A DNA stretch of 64,000 nucleotides from Cognatishimia sp. SS12 (GTDB lineage Bacteria; Pseudomonadota; Alphaproteobacteria; Rhodobacterales; Rhodobacteraceae). A program made the translations under genes and the position numbers. The stretch is from NCBI RefSeq assembly GCF_028369055.1, contig NZ_JAQNCZ010000001.1, positions 682,001 through 746,000 on the forward strand, in the 5' to 3' direction. The notes under the pieces are model-generated. The model made no database searches and was not told the DNA's origin. It saw only the letters and a program-made list of their open reading frames with translations. Below are positions 35,306-43,269 of the stretch, piece after piece (the stretch's first letter is position 1; every line of letters begins with the position of its first letter).

Positions 35306-36412
35306 ATGACCGTGATGAGCAAAACTGCTAAAGCGGGTGCCGGGCGCACCATTATTTCCGTTGATGCCATGGGTGGCGACCGAGGGCCGGCAACTGTTGT
35401 TGCCGGCATTTCGCGTTCTGCCAAGAAAAACCCGGATATCGGTTTTATCCTGCACGGCCCCAAAGATCAGCTCGAAAAGCTGGTCGGGCGCAAAAAAGCG
35501 CTGAAGGACCGCGTCGAGATTCGCCATGCCGACGCGGTTGTCACCATGGATGACAAGCCCAGCCAAGTCATGCGCACCGGCAAGTCGACCTCGATGTGGT
35601 CGGCGCTTGAAGCGGTGCGCAATGGCGAAGCGGATGTCTGCGTCTCCTGCGGCAATACCGGCGCGCTGATGATGCTTTCTGTGGTGCGTCTGCGCAAATT
35701 GCCCGGCGTCAACCGCCCAGCCATCGCCGTGCTTTGGCCGTCGCGCAGCGCGGGCGGGTTTAACATCATGCTGGATGTCGGGGCCGATATTCGCGCGGAT
35801 GAAAACGACCTAATGCAATATGCGCTTATGGGGGCGTCTTATGCCCGCAATGGCATGGGGCTGTCGCGCCCCCGCGTTGGGCTGCTGAATGTTGGCACAG
35901 AAGAACACAAAGGCCGCGCCGAGCTGAAGGCCGCGCATGAGCTGATCAGCTCCAATGCCGACGCGGCGAATTTCGATTTTGTCGGATTTGTCGAAGGCGG
36001 CGATATTCCGGGTGATACCGCTGACGTCATTGTCACGGATGGCTTTACCGGCAATGTCGCGCTGAAGACCGGCGAAGGCACCGCCAAGCTGATCGGTAGC
36101 CTGCTGCGCGAAGCCTTTAAGTTTTCCCCCCTGTCGCGTTTGGCTGCGCTTTTGGCGCTGACCTCTCTGCGGCGATTGAACAAACGCATTGATCCACGCC
36201 GCGTCAACGGCGGTGTCTTTCTGGGCCTCAACGGCACGGTGGTCAAATCCCATGGCAGCGCCGATGCCACGGGTGTGGCGGCTGCCGTCAAGCTGGCCTT
36301 TACCCTGTCGCAGTCCGGCTTCTCGGAAAAGCTGGCCGCTCGGGTTGCATCCGCAGTGCAACTGCAGCAAGATGCTGAGACCGCTGGGGACAATAACGGA
36401 TCAACACCATGA
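35306..36412 (+). CDS. plsX: Phosphate acyltransferase PlsX
   Basis: 368 residues starting near ISVDAMGGDRGP, followed by SSMWSALEAVRNGEADVCVSCGNTGALM (an active-site loop), LDVGADIRADENDL and VTDGFTGNVALKTGEG. PlsX makes acyl-phosphate from acyl-ACP for PlsY, the first step of phosphatidic acid synthesis. The stop overlaps the fabH start by four bases. Two in-frame ATGs lie within nine bases; the first is used. Confidence 0.95.
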   Translation: MTVMSKTAKAGAGRTIISVDAMGGDRGPATVVAGISRSAKKNPDIGFILHGPKDQLEKLVGRKKALKDRVEIRHADAVVTMDDKPSQVMRTGKSTSMWSALEAVRNGEADVCVSCGNTGALMMLSVVRLRKLPGVNRPAIAVLWPSRSAGGFNIMLDVGADIRADENDLMQYALMGASYARNGMGLSRPRVGLLNVGTEEHKGRAELKAAHELISSNADAANFDFVGFVEGGDIPGDTADVIVTDGFTGNVALKTGEGTAKLIGSLLREAFKFSPLSRLAALLALTSLRRLNKRIDPRRVNGGVFLGLNGTVVKSHGSADATGVAAAVKLAFTLSQSGFSEKLAARVASAVQLQQDAETAGDNNGSTP

Positions 36413-37380
36413 CACTACGCGCCGTCGTTACAGGCGTGGGGCACTATCTACCTGAGCGGATCGTCCCCAACTCTGAATTCGAATCCAAAATCGACACCTC
36501 TGACGAATGGATTCGCACGCGCTCTGGCATTGAACGTCGGCATTTTGCCGCCGATGGTGAAACCACGTCCCAACTGGCGACTCATGCCGCGCAGGCGGCA
36601 CTGAACGACGCTGGCCTCAGCGCGGATGATATCGACGCCATAATTGTCGCCACATCCACCGCAGATCTGACCTTTCCGTCGGCCGCCACCATGGTGCAGG
36701 CGCAGCTGGGCATGACCAAGGGGTTTGCCTTTGACGTTCAGGCCGTTTGCGCGGGCTTTGTTTATGCGCTGGCCAATGCCAATGCGCTGATCGTATCGGG
36801 GCAAGCGAAACGCGCGCTGGTGATTGGTGCAGAGACGTTTTCACGGATCATGGATTGGGAAGACCGCACCACCAGCGTCTTGTTTGGTGACGGTGCAGGC
36901 GCGCTGATCCTCGAAGCGCAGGATGGCAGCGGGGCCAAATCGGATCGCGGAATTTTGGCGACAGACCTCAATTCTGACGGGCGTTTCAAGGACATTCTCT
37001 ATGTTGACGGCGGCGTGTCGCAACGCTCGACCGGTTATCTGCGCATGCAGGGCAAAGAGGTGTTCCGCCATGCGGTCGAGAAACTGGCGCAGACCGCCAT
37101 CACCTCGATGGACAAGGCCGGGATCACCGCTGATGAAGTCGATTGGATTGTGCCGCATCAGGCCAATATCCGCATCATCAAAGGCACCGCCAAAAAGATG
37201 GACATCCCGATGAGCCGCGTTGTGGTGACGGTGCAAGATCACGGCAACACCTCGGCGGCCTCCATTCCACTGGCGCTGTCCGTGGGCAAGGCCGAAGGCA
37301 AAATCAAAGAAGGTGACATTGTTGTCACCGAAGCGATCGGTGGCGGGCTGGCCTGGGGATCGGTGGTTCTGCGCTGGTAA
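36409..37380 (+). CDS. fabH: 3-oxoacyl-ACP synthase III
   Basis: 323 residues. The nucleophile is Cys114 in FDVQAVCAGFVYAL; the His/Asn pair lies in IVPHQANIRII and DHGNTSAASIPLAL. FabH condenses acetyl-CoA with malonyl-ACP to start fatty acid synthesis. It is translationally coupled to plsX, joining initiation of fatty acid and phospholipid synthesis. No terminator is visible before the ihfA promoter. Confidence 0.96.
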   Translation: MTLRAVVTGVGHYLPERIVPNSEFESKIDTSDEWIRTRSGIERRHFAADGETTSQLATHAAQAALNDAGLSADDIDAIIVATSTADLTFPSAATMVQAQLGMTKGFAFDVQAVCAGFVYALANANALIVSGQAKRALVIGAETFSRIMDWEDRTTSVLFGDGAGALILEAQDGSGAKSDRGILATDLNSDGRFKDILYVDGGVSQRSTGYLRMQGKEVFRHAVEKLAQTAITSMDKAGITADEVDWIVPHQANIRIIKGTAKKMDIPMSRVVVTVQDHGNTSAASIPLALSVGKAEGKIKEGDIVVTEAIGGGLAWGSVVLRW

Positions 37381-37436
37381 AGCCCCGGTTTTGGACCAAG
37401 TCACAGCGGTAAACCCTTGATTTCAGGCCATTGATG

Positions 37437-37466
37437 TTGACTCGTTAAATTGCTTGCCCCTATGTT
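37437..37466 (+). promoter_or_regulatory. Promoter of ihfA
   Basis: TTGACT (37437-37442), 18-bp spacer, TATGTT (37461-37466), about 20 nt of leader with GGGGG before the ATG. Good hexamers, slightly long spacer. Confidence 0.6.
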
Positions 37467-37491
37467 TGTTGAAACATTATCGGGGGTAGTC

Positions 37492-37794
37492 ATGTCTGAG
37501 AAAACTTTAACCAGAATGGATCTGAGCGAAGCCGTCTTTCGTGAGGTTGGCTTGTCGCGCAATGACTCCGCTCAGTTGGTCGAAAGTGTTCTGGGGCATA
37601 TGTCCGATGCGTTGGTGCGCGGGGAACAAGTAAAGATCTCTTCCTTTGGCACGTTCAGCGTTCGCGAAAAAGCAGCGCGCATTGGCCGCAACCCGAAAAC
37701 CGGCCAAGAGGTGCCGATCAACCCGCGCCGGGTTCTGACTTTTCGCCCGTCACATCTGATGAAAGATCGCGTGGCCGAAGGCAACAAACGCTAA
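37492..37794 (+). CDS. ihfA: Integration host factor alpha subunit
   Basis: 100 residues, [21 protein letters not shown] start, then [25 protein letters not shown] with the Pro in the beta arm ([15 protein letters not shown]) that intercalates DNA. It pairs with IhfB to bend DNA at promoters, origins and recombination sites. ATG at 37492 follows GGGGGTAGTC; an in-frame start 42 bases earlier lies inside the promoter. The MerR-type gene follows after 12 bp, a fixed alphaproteobacterial pairing. Confidence 0.95.
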   Translation: MSEKTLTRMDLSEAVFREVGLSRNDSAQLVESVLGHMSDALVRGEQVKISSFGTFSVREKAARIGRNPKTGQEVPINPRRVLTFRPSHLMKDRVAEGNKR

Positions 37795-37806
37795 GAGGCG
37801 GGGGCC

Positions 37807-38475
37807 ATGGCCAAATCCAAAGATGCCTTTCGCACGATCAGCGAAGTTGCTGATTGGCTCGACGTGCAACCGCATGTGCTGCGGTTCTGGGAAAGCAAAT
37901 TCACCCAGGTGCGCCCGGTCAAACGTGCCGGTGGGCGGCGCTATTATCGCCCCGCCGACATGCTGTTGATCGGCGGCATCAAGGCCCTCTTGCATGATGA
38001 AGGCATGACCATCAAAGGCGTGCAGAAACTGCTGCGCGAAAAAGGTGTCAAAGAGGTCAGCGCCCTGTCGCGGCCGCTTGAGGATGACGATGCTGCGATG
38101 TTGGATGCGGTTGACGACACGCCCATAGAAGCAGTGCCGCAGGTCGGCGAAGCGCCAAGCGCGCCCCCCGCCGCAGACAGTGCCGTGACCCCGGCCCGTG
38201 TTATGGCGAGCGCCTCTGAGGACAGCCCGGCCCCCCCGGCCGCCAGCGCACCGCAAACAAAACCGGCAGAGCCCAGCGACAGCAGCGCGGCATCGCAGAC
38301 CAAAGCCGTGCCCCGCAAACCCGTTGTGGCCGAGGCCGACAGCTGGCGCCTGCGCCGTGGCATCTTGGCCCGCCTGCTGGAACTGGATCATCTGCCGGTC
38401 GCCGATCAACCCGCAATTTCTGCCGCGCTGACCGAGTTGCGCGCCTGCCGCAAACAGCACGCCGCGCAAAGATAA
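37807..38475 (+). CDS. MerR family transcriptional regulator
   Basis: 222 residues. The N-terminal winged helix is complete ([47 protein letters not shown]), followed by a long Ala/Pro/Ser/Asp-rich disordered linker and a short conserved C-terminal helix pair ([18 protein letters not shown]). No metal-binding cysteines are present in the effector part, so an effector cannot be proposed. It is probably in one transcript with ihfA. Confidence 0.9.
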   Translation: MAKSKDAFRTISEVADWLDVQPHVLRFWESKFTQVRPVKRAGGRRYYRPADMLLIGGIKALLHDEGMTIKGVQKLLREKGVKEVSALSRPLEDDDAAMLDAVDDTPIEAVPQVGEAPSAPPAADSAVTPARVMASASEDSPAPPAASAPQTKPAEPSDSSAASQTKAVPRKPVVAEADSWRLRRGILARLLELDHLPVADQPAISAALTELRACRKQHAAQR

Positions 38476-38503
38476 TCGGGACCGAATTTTTGGATTTAAG
38501 GTC

Positions 38504-38531
38504 TTGCCCCCACGCGACAATAGGTTATGAA
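38504..38531 (+). promoter_or_regulatory. Candidate promoter of tRNA-Pro
   Basis: TTGCCC (38504-38509), 16-bp spacer, TATGAA (38526-38531), ending 12 nt before the mature tRNA. Confidence 0.45.
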
Positions 38532-38543
38532 CAACGCCACCGT

Positions 38544-38620
38544 CGGGCTATAGCGCAGCCTGGTAGCGCGTCCGTCTGGGGGACGGAAGGTCGCAGGTTC
38601 GAGTCCTGCTAGCCCGACCA
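38544..38620 (+). tRNA. tRNA-Pro (anticodon GGG)
   Basis: A 77-nt cloverleaf with encoded CCA. The acceptor stem CGGGCTA/TAGCCCG has the C1-G72 pair typical of bacterial tRNA-Pro. The anticodon stem TCCGT/ACGGA holds the loop CTGGGGG, placing GGG at 38578-38580; it reads CCC and CCU. The T arm has GGTTCGAGTCC. Confidence 0.96.
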
Positions 38621-38623
38621 ACA

Positions 38624-38657
38624 AAAACGCCTGAGCGCTGCTGCGCCCGGGCGTTTT
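38624..38657 (+). terminator. Hairpin after tRNA-Pro
   Basis: AAAACGCC (38624-38631) pairs with GGCGTTTT (38650-38657), with an inner GCGC/GCGC stem; the stem itself supplies the T's. It ends only 19 bases before the next start codon, so read-through must occur if that gene depends on this promoter. Confidence 0.7.
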
Positions 38658-38676
38658 GCACATCTGGGGAATGACG

Positions 38677-39753
38677 ATGACTGGTGTACTTCCAAGCCAA
38701 ACCATTGAAAAAATGATCGAAACTGGCGAGATCGGCCTTGCTGTCCCGCTGGTGGATGGCCAGGTACAACCGGCAAGTCTGGATCTGCGGCTGGGCAATA
38801 TCGCCTATCGCGTGCGCGCCTCTTTCTTGGCGGGCGAAGGCAATCGTGTCGCCGATCGCCTCGATGAATTTGAGATGCATCAGATTGATCTGAGCAAAGG
38901 CGCGGTGCTGGAAAAAGGCTGCGTTTATGTTGTGCCGCTGATGGAATCATTGGCGCTGCCGGCAGATGTGAATGCCGTCGCCAACGCCAAAAGCTCCACC
39001 GGGCGGCTTGATCTGCTGACCCGCACGATCACCGATGAAGGCGTTGAATTTGACCGCATTCCAGCCGGATATTCCGGCCCGCTATATGCAGAAATTTGCC
39101 CCCGCTCGTTTTCGGTGCTGGTGCGCCCCGGCATGCGGCTTAATCAAATCCGCTTCCGCCGTGGGCAAAGCGTTCTCAGCGATGCGGACCTGATGGCCCT
39201 TCACGCGGACACACCGCTGGTGGATGTCAGCGCGCTGATCGACGATGGGCTGGGGTTTTCCGTTGATCTGCGCCCGACCACCGGGGATCTGGTGGGCTAT
39301 CGCGCCAAGCCGCACACCGGCGTCATCGACCTGGAGAACATCGGGCATTATGACCCGGCAGACTATTGGGAAGAGGTGCATAGCACCGATGGGCAGATCA
39401 TCCTCGATCCCGGTGCGTTTTACATTTTGGTGAGCCGCGAGGCCGTCACCATCCCACCGCAATATGCCGCCGAAATGGCCCCTTATCTGGCCATGGTTGG
39501 TGAATTCCGCGTGCATTACGCCGGGTTCTTTGACCCCGGCTTTGGCTTTGCCGATGCGGGCGGCGCCGGCTCACGCGGTGTGCTTGAGGTGCGCTGCCAT
39601 GAGGCCCCTTTTGTGCTGGAACATGGGCAGGTCGTCGGGCGTCTGGTCTATGAAAAAATGGCCGAAGTTCCGACCCAGATGTATGGCGCGGGCATTGCCT
39701 CCAACTACCAGGGCCAGGGGCTGAAACTGTCCAAGCATTTCAAATCTGCCTGA
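38677..39753 (+). CDS. 2'-deoxycytidine 5'-triphosphate deaminase family protein (double-domain form)
   Basis: 358 residues, about twice the length of the classic Dcd. The N-terminal half contains PASLDLRLGNIAYRV and AKSSTGRLDLLTRT; the second half repeats the dUTPase-like fold with VSREAVTIPPQYAAEM and FDPGFGFADAGG. This long form is annotated as dCTP deaminase in alphaproteobacteria and would supply dUMP/dUTP for thymidylate synthesis. The catalytic Glu and Ser/Arg set looks present in the first half (AKSSTGR) but was not tested structurally. ATG at 38677 has GGGGA at 6 bases; ATG at 38671 is too close to it. Confidence 0.83.
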   Translation: MTGVLPSQTIEKMIETGEIGLAVPLVDGQVQPASLDLRLGNIAYRVRASFLAGEGNRVADRLDEFEMHQIDLSKGAVLEKGCVYVVPLMESLALPADVNAVANAKSSTGRLDLLTRTITDEGVEFDRIPAGYSGPLYAEICPRSFSVLVRPGMRLNQIRFRRGQSVLSDADLMALHADTPLVDVSALIDDGLGFSVDLRPTTGDLVGYRAKPHTGVIDLENIGHYDPADYWEEVHSTDGQIILDPGAFYILVSREAVTIPPQYAAEMAPYLAMVGEFRVHYAGFFDPGFGFADAGGAGSRGVLEVRCHEAPFVLEHGQVVGRLVYEKMAEVPTQMYGAGIASNYQGQGLKLSKHFKSA

Positions 39754-40281
39754 TTACTTCAGGTGATCCCCCTCTGACAGTTCCGCTGTGATTGTCGGCT
39801 GCACACCGCGCTCCACATGGGTGGAAAGCGCAACATATGTGCGCGTGCTCTGAACGCCGGTTTTGTCGTAAAGCCGCCAGAGGAACCCCTCCATCGCGCG
39901 CGCATTTTCCATCCGCACCTTGAGAATTAGGCCGGTGTCACCTGTGACCGCGTGGATTTCCTCCACCTCGGGCAGGTCGGCCAATTCGATGATTTCCTGC
40001 GTCTTGCCCCAACCGGAGCTTTCGACATGGATGAAGGCGAGAAAGTTTTTGCCAAGCGCCGGACCATCCAGTTCCGCCACGGTGCGTTTGATCACCCCAG
40101 CCGCGCGCATCCGCTTGACCCGCTCGTGGACCGCAGGGGCTGACAGGCCGACCTCGCGGGCCAATTCAGCATAGCTGCCGGTGGCGTCCTCGGCCAATTT
40201 GCCTAATATTTTTCGATCCATCGCGTCCACAGGCCGCGATTTGGCCCCGGTTTGCCGAACGTTGTCTGTTTCTTTTGTCAT
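39754..40281 (-). CDS. Lrp/AsnC family transcriptional regulator
   Basis: 175 residues: a non-conserved N-terminal arm, an AsnC winged helix (DRKILGKLAEDATGSYAELAREVGLSAPAVHERVKRM) and a RAM ligand-binding domain (IHAVTGDTGLILKVRM). Such regulators sense amino acids and form octamers. GAGG precedes the ATG. It is divergent from an MFS exporter gene, the usual arrangement when an Lrp-type protein controls its neighbour, and the intergenic DNA is unusually A/T-rich. Confidence 0.9.
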   Translation of the reverse strand: MTKETDNVRQTGAKSRPVDAMDRKILGKLAEDATGSYAELAREVGLSAPAVHERVKRMRAAGVIKRTVAELDGPALGKNFLAFIHVESSGWGKTQEIIELADLPEVEEIHAVTGDTGLILKVRMENARAMEGFLWRLYDKTGVQSTRTYVALSTHVERGVQPTITAELSEGDHLK

Positions 40282-40307
40282 GCCTCACATCCCCATTGCC
40301 CTGATTT

Positions 40308-40344
40308 ATTCAGTAAATATATCTATTGACCTAATATCATTCAG
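40308..40344. promoter_or_regulatory. A/T-rich control region with ATTCAG direct repeats
   Basis: ATTCAG occurs at 40308-40313 and 40339-40344, 31 bp apart (about three helical turns), enclosing an A/T-rich stretch with TAATAT (40332-40337), a likely -10 for the MFS gene. Spaced repeats on one DNA face suit an octameric Lrp-type protein. Confidence 0.35.
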
Positions 40345-40360
40345 AGATGGTGACACACAA

Positions 40361-41509
40361 ATGGTTTTGCTTTTGATGATCTCGGTCGGGTTGATCGGCG
40401 CGAATTCCCTGGTGCTCTCGCCGATCGCCGCCGAGGTGGCCGCCGGGCTGGGGCTGTCCAATCCAGCGGATGTCATGTCCGCTGCCGCAGCCTATGGCGG
40501 CGGCGTGGCGCTGTCTGCGCTGCTGCTGGCCCCGCTGGCAGACCGCATTGGCGCGGATCAGGCGCTGAAACTGTCAATGATTGTTGTTACCGCCGCGATG
40601 GGCCTCAGCGCCGCTGCGCCCAATGTCGGTTTTCTGACCGTCAGCCAGATTCTGGCCGGGGTCGGCGTCGGCATGGCCCTGCCGGCGATCTATACGATGG
40701 CCGCGCTGATGGCCCCTGCTGGGCGTGAGGCGCGCACCATCGGGATGGTGCTCACCGGCTGGACCTTGTCGATGGTCGGCGGTGTAACCTTCAGCGCCTA
40801 TATCGCTGATATCTTCGGCTGGCGCATGGTCTTCACCCTGCTGTCGCTTGGCCTGTCGGTGGTGCTGATCACACTCTATCTGGTGCCCCTGCCCCTTGCA
40901 CCGCGGTCCGAAAAAATCACCTCGCCCATAAGCGCCCTGCGCGTCAGCGGCATCCTTCCGGCGCTGTTTTCCGTCGGTGTCTTTGGTGTTGGGTTTTATG
41001 GGGTCTATAACTATCTCGGCACCCATATCACCGAGGTCATGGGGCGCAGTATTGCCGAAGGTGGGCGCTTTACGCTGCTTTACGGGCTGGGCTTTGGGGC
41101 CTCGATGCTGCTGGACCCGCTGCTGGATCGGGTCGGCCCGCGCAAGGCGCTCAGCGTGATTTTCCTGTTGCTGGTGCCGTTCTTTGTGGCCTGTTATTTC
41201 GCCGCGCAGTCCTTTGTGCTGTTTTCCAGCCTGATGTTTGTCTGGGGGATGATCAATCACCTTGGCCTGAACATGACGGTCGGGCGGCTGAGCCGTCTTG
41301 ACCCAGACCAACGCGGCGCGATCATGGGGCTGAATTCCGCGACGATGTATTTCAGCGTCTTTGCTTCCACGCTGATGTATCGTCCGCTTTATGATGGTTG
41401 GGGGATCGAGGCCTGCCTGATCGCCTCAGGTGCCGTGGCCCTGCTGGGCGCGGCTGAGGCCTTCTGGGCGCGGGCGCGTCGGCCTGCGCCTCAGATGGTA
41501 TCCTCTTAA
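40361..41509 (+). CDS. Major facilitator superfamily transporter
   Basis: 382 residues with about twelve membrane segments. The loop 2-3 motif region LLLAPLADRIGADQALKLS is recognisable, as is VGVGMALPAIYTMAALMAP in the helix 4-5 region, typical of small drug/metabolite exporters of the DHA1 group. The substrate is unknown. The ATG at 40361 (MVLLLMISVGLIGANS) directly begins the first helix; longer in-frame readings run through the regulator gene on the other strand. Regulation by the divergent Lrp-type protein is inferred. Confidence 0.86.
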   Translation: MVLLLMISVGLIGANSLVLSPIAAEVAAGLGLSNPADVMSAAAAYGGGVALSALLLAPLADRIGADQALKLSMIVVTAAMGLSAAAPNVGFLTVSQILAGVGVGMALPAIYTMAALMAPAGREARTIGMVLTGWTLSMVGGVTFSAYIADIFGWRMVFTLLSLGLSVVLITLYLVPLPLAPRSEKITSPISALRVSGILPALFSVGVFGVGFYGVYNYLGTHITEVMGRSIAEGGRFTLLYGLGFGASMLLDPLLDRVGPRKALSVIFLLLVPFFVACYFAAQSFVLFSSLMFVWGMINHLGLNMTVGRLSRLDPDQRGAIMGLNSATMYFSVFASTLMYRPLYDGWGIEACLIASGAVALLGAAEAFWARARRPAPQMVSS

Positions 41510-41688
41510 AACTTTGACATGCGCCGCAGATGGCGCATGGCTTGCCGGGCCTGTTTTTGCGACTCTGGGCTGGCGGGCTTGCCGCTGCGTTTCTGGCTGG
41601 CGGCATCCATGCCTTTACTCAGCCCCTTGCGCAGCAATAGGTTCAGCCCCCGGCGCAGGATCATATTGATCAATTTGTTGGTGTTCAT
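41506..41688 (-). CDS. Very basic 60-residue protein, unknown function
   Basis: MNTNKLINMILRRGLNLLLRKG begins an amphipathic, strongly basic N-terminal helix; the second half is Lys/Arg/Gln-rich (SQKQARQAMRHLRRMSKF). There are 17 or so basic residues in 60 and hardly any acidic ones. GAGGAA lies 5 bases before the ATG, which supports real translation. Similar short proteins occur as hypotheticals in Rhodobacterales to my recollection. Membrane-surface or nucleic-acid binding would fit, but no function is claimed. The 3' end meets the MFS stop codon. Confidence 0.6.
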   Translation of the reverse strand: MNTNKLINMILRRGLNLLLRKGLSKGMDAASQKRSGKPASPESQKQARQAMRHLRRMSKF

Positions 41689-41764
41689 GACGCTTCCTCA
41701 CATGCAAAACGACGCGATTTGCCGTGACCATACCCCCAGATTGCGCCGTTTTTAGGGCGTGGGT

Positions 41765-42472
41765 TCAATCTTCGAACAGCTCTGACTGCCCTTCATTCGT
41801 CTCTTCGGCAGCATCCGTGTCATCCGGCTGAAGCGGCATCGCCCCGGGCGGCAAACGGTTGTCCAGCAGCCCAGCCGCGCGCAGTTCTTTCAGACCGGGC
41901 AAATCGCGGGCGCTTTCCAGACCGAAATGATCCAAAAACTGCTGCGTGACCACAAAGGTCACTGGCCGCCCCGGCGTCATCTTGCGCCGGCCAAAGCGAA
42001 TCCATTCCATGTCAAACAGCTGATCGACTGTGCCCCGGCTGACTGAAACGCCGCGAATCTCTTCGATCTCTGCCCGCGTGACCGGCTGGTGATAGGCGAT
42101 GATGGCCAAAGTCTCGATCGCTGCGCGGGAAAGTTTGCGGGTTTCCACCTGCTCTTTCTGCATCAAAAACCCAAGGTCCGGCGCGGTGCGGATCGCCCAG
42201 GCATCCCCCACGCGCACAAGGCGCACGCCCCGCCCTTCATAGCGTTTGCGCAGATGCACCAGCGCCTCAGCGGCATCAGCGCCATGCGGCATGCGTGCGT
42301 TCAACTCATGCACGGTCACAGGCTCGGCGCTGGCAAAGAGAATGGCCTCGATCATCCGCTCCTGCTCGCCAATGGGCGGCGCTTCAAACAGGCTTTCTTC
42401 TGCCGGCTCTTCGGAGCTGGCATCTGTCTGCTGCGCGGTCTCGATGTTGTCTTCGCTGATCTCTTCGCTCAT
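41765..42472 (-). CDS. scpB: Segregation and condensation protein B
   Basis: 235 residues with two winged-helix domains ([49 protein letters not shown]) and an acidic C-terminal tail. ScpB dimers join ScpA and SMC in the condensin that organises the chromosome. Its ATG overlaps the scpA stop (ATGA). In relatives I recall tatABC next downstream; here instead a tiny basic gene and an MFS gene follow. Confidence 0.93.
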   Translation of the reverse strand: MSEEISEDNIETAQQTDASSEEPAEESLFEAPPIGEQERMIEAILFASAEPVTVHELNARMPHGADAAEALVHLRKRYEGRGVRLVRVGDAWAIRTAPDLGFLMQKEQVETRKLSRAAIETLAIIAYHQPVTRAEIEEIRGVSVSRGTVDQLFDMEWIRFGRRKMTPGRPVTFVVTQQFLDHFGLESARDLPGLKELRAAGLLDNRLPPGAMPLQPDDTDAAEETNEGQSELFED

Positions 42473-43266
42473 GGCCCACGGCGCTCCCTTGCGCGCAATT
42501 GAATGGGTTCAAATGTCCCCGACTGACGGATTTCGACCTTACCCTCTTTGGCCAACTCGAGCGAGGCGGCAAAGGTCGCTGCAGTCGCAGAGCGGCGGCG
42601 CTTGGGGTCCGCGCCCCAGCCCTCGGGGAGATAGCTAAGAATGTCTGTCCAGCTGCCGGCAAAGCCGATCAAGCCGCGCATGCGATCCAGCGCCTCTTCC
42701 ATGGTGAACACCGACTCGCGGTCCATGACAAAGGGGCGGAACTCGTCCTTGGTACGCAGGCGCGCATAGCCTTGCATCAGATCCAGCAGATTGGCCGAAT
42801 AGGTCACGATGCGCGTGCGAGTCACATCCTCGGGAATGCCACGGGCAAAGACATCACGGCCCAGGCGATCCCGCGCCATAAGTTTGGCGGCGGCATCGCG
42901 CATGGCTTGCAAGCGCTCCAGCTGAAAGGCCAGATGCGCCGCCAGTTCTTCGCCGCTCGGGCCTTCGTCCTCGGGGTCTGGGGGCAGCAGCAGGCGCGAT
43001 TTCAGAAAGGCGAGCCAGGCGGCCATCACCAGATAGTCTGCCGCCAGTTCCAGCCGCAGCTGTTTGGCTTTTTCAACAAAAGTCAGATATTGCCGCGCGA
43101 GCTGCAGGATCGAGATTTTGCGCAGATCCACCTTTTGGGTGCGTGACAGCGTCAGCAACAGATCCAATGGGCCTTCAAAGCCATCGACATCCACAATCAA
43201 CGCTTCGGCAGCCAGCCGTTCGGCCACCGCATCGCGTTTTGATTGTTCGATGAAATCGTCGGTCAT
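42469..43266 (-). CDS. scpA: Segregation and condensation protein A
   Basis: 265 residues. The kleisin N-terminal motif DGFEGPLDLLLTLSRTQKVDLRKISILQLARQYL is present (SMC-neck binding) and the C-terminal winged helix (AATFAASLELAKEGKVEIRQ) binds the SMC head. It bridges the SMC dimer. The gene starts three bases after the nagZ stop and overlaps scpB. Confidence 0.93.
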   Translation of the reverse strand: MTDDFIEQSKRDAVAERLAAEALIVDVDGFEGPLDLLLTLSRTQKVDLRKISILQLARQYLTFVEKAKQLRLELAADYLVMAAWLAFLKSRLLLPPDPEDEGPSGEELAAHLAFQLERLQAMRDAAAKLMARDRLGRDVFARGIPEDVTRTRIVTYSANLLDLMQGYARLRTKDEFRPFVMDRESVFTMEEALDRMRGLIGFAGSWTDILSYLPEGWGADPKRRRSATAATFAASLELAKEGKVEIRQSGTFEPIQLRARERRGP

Positions 43267-43269
43267 GAC

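Noticed and set aside
38544-38620. tRNA-Pro as an integration site of a mobile element
   Set aside because: No integrase, no repeat of the tRNA 3' end and ordinary core genes on both sides.
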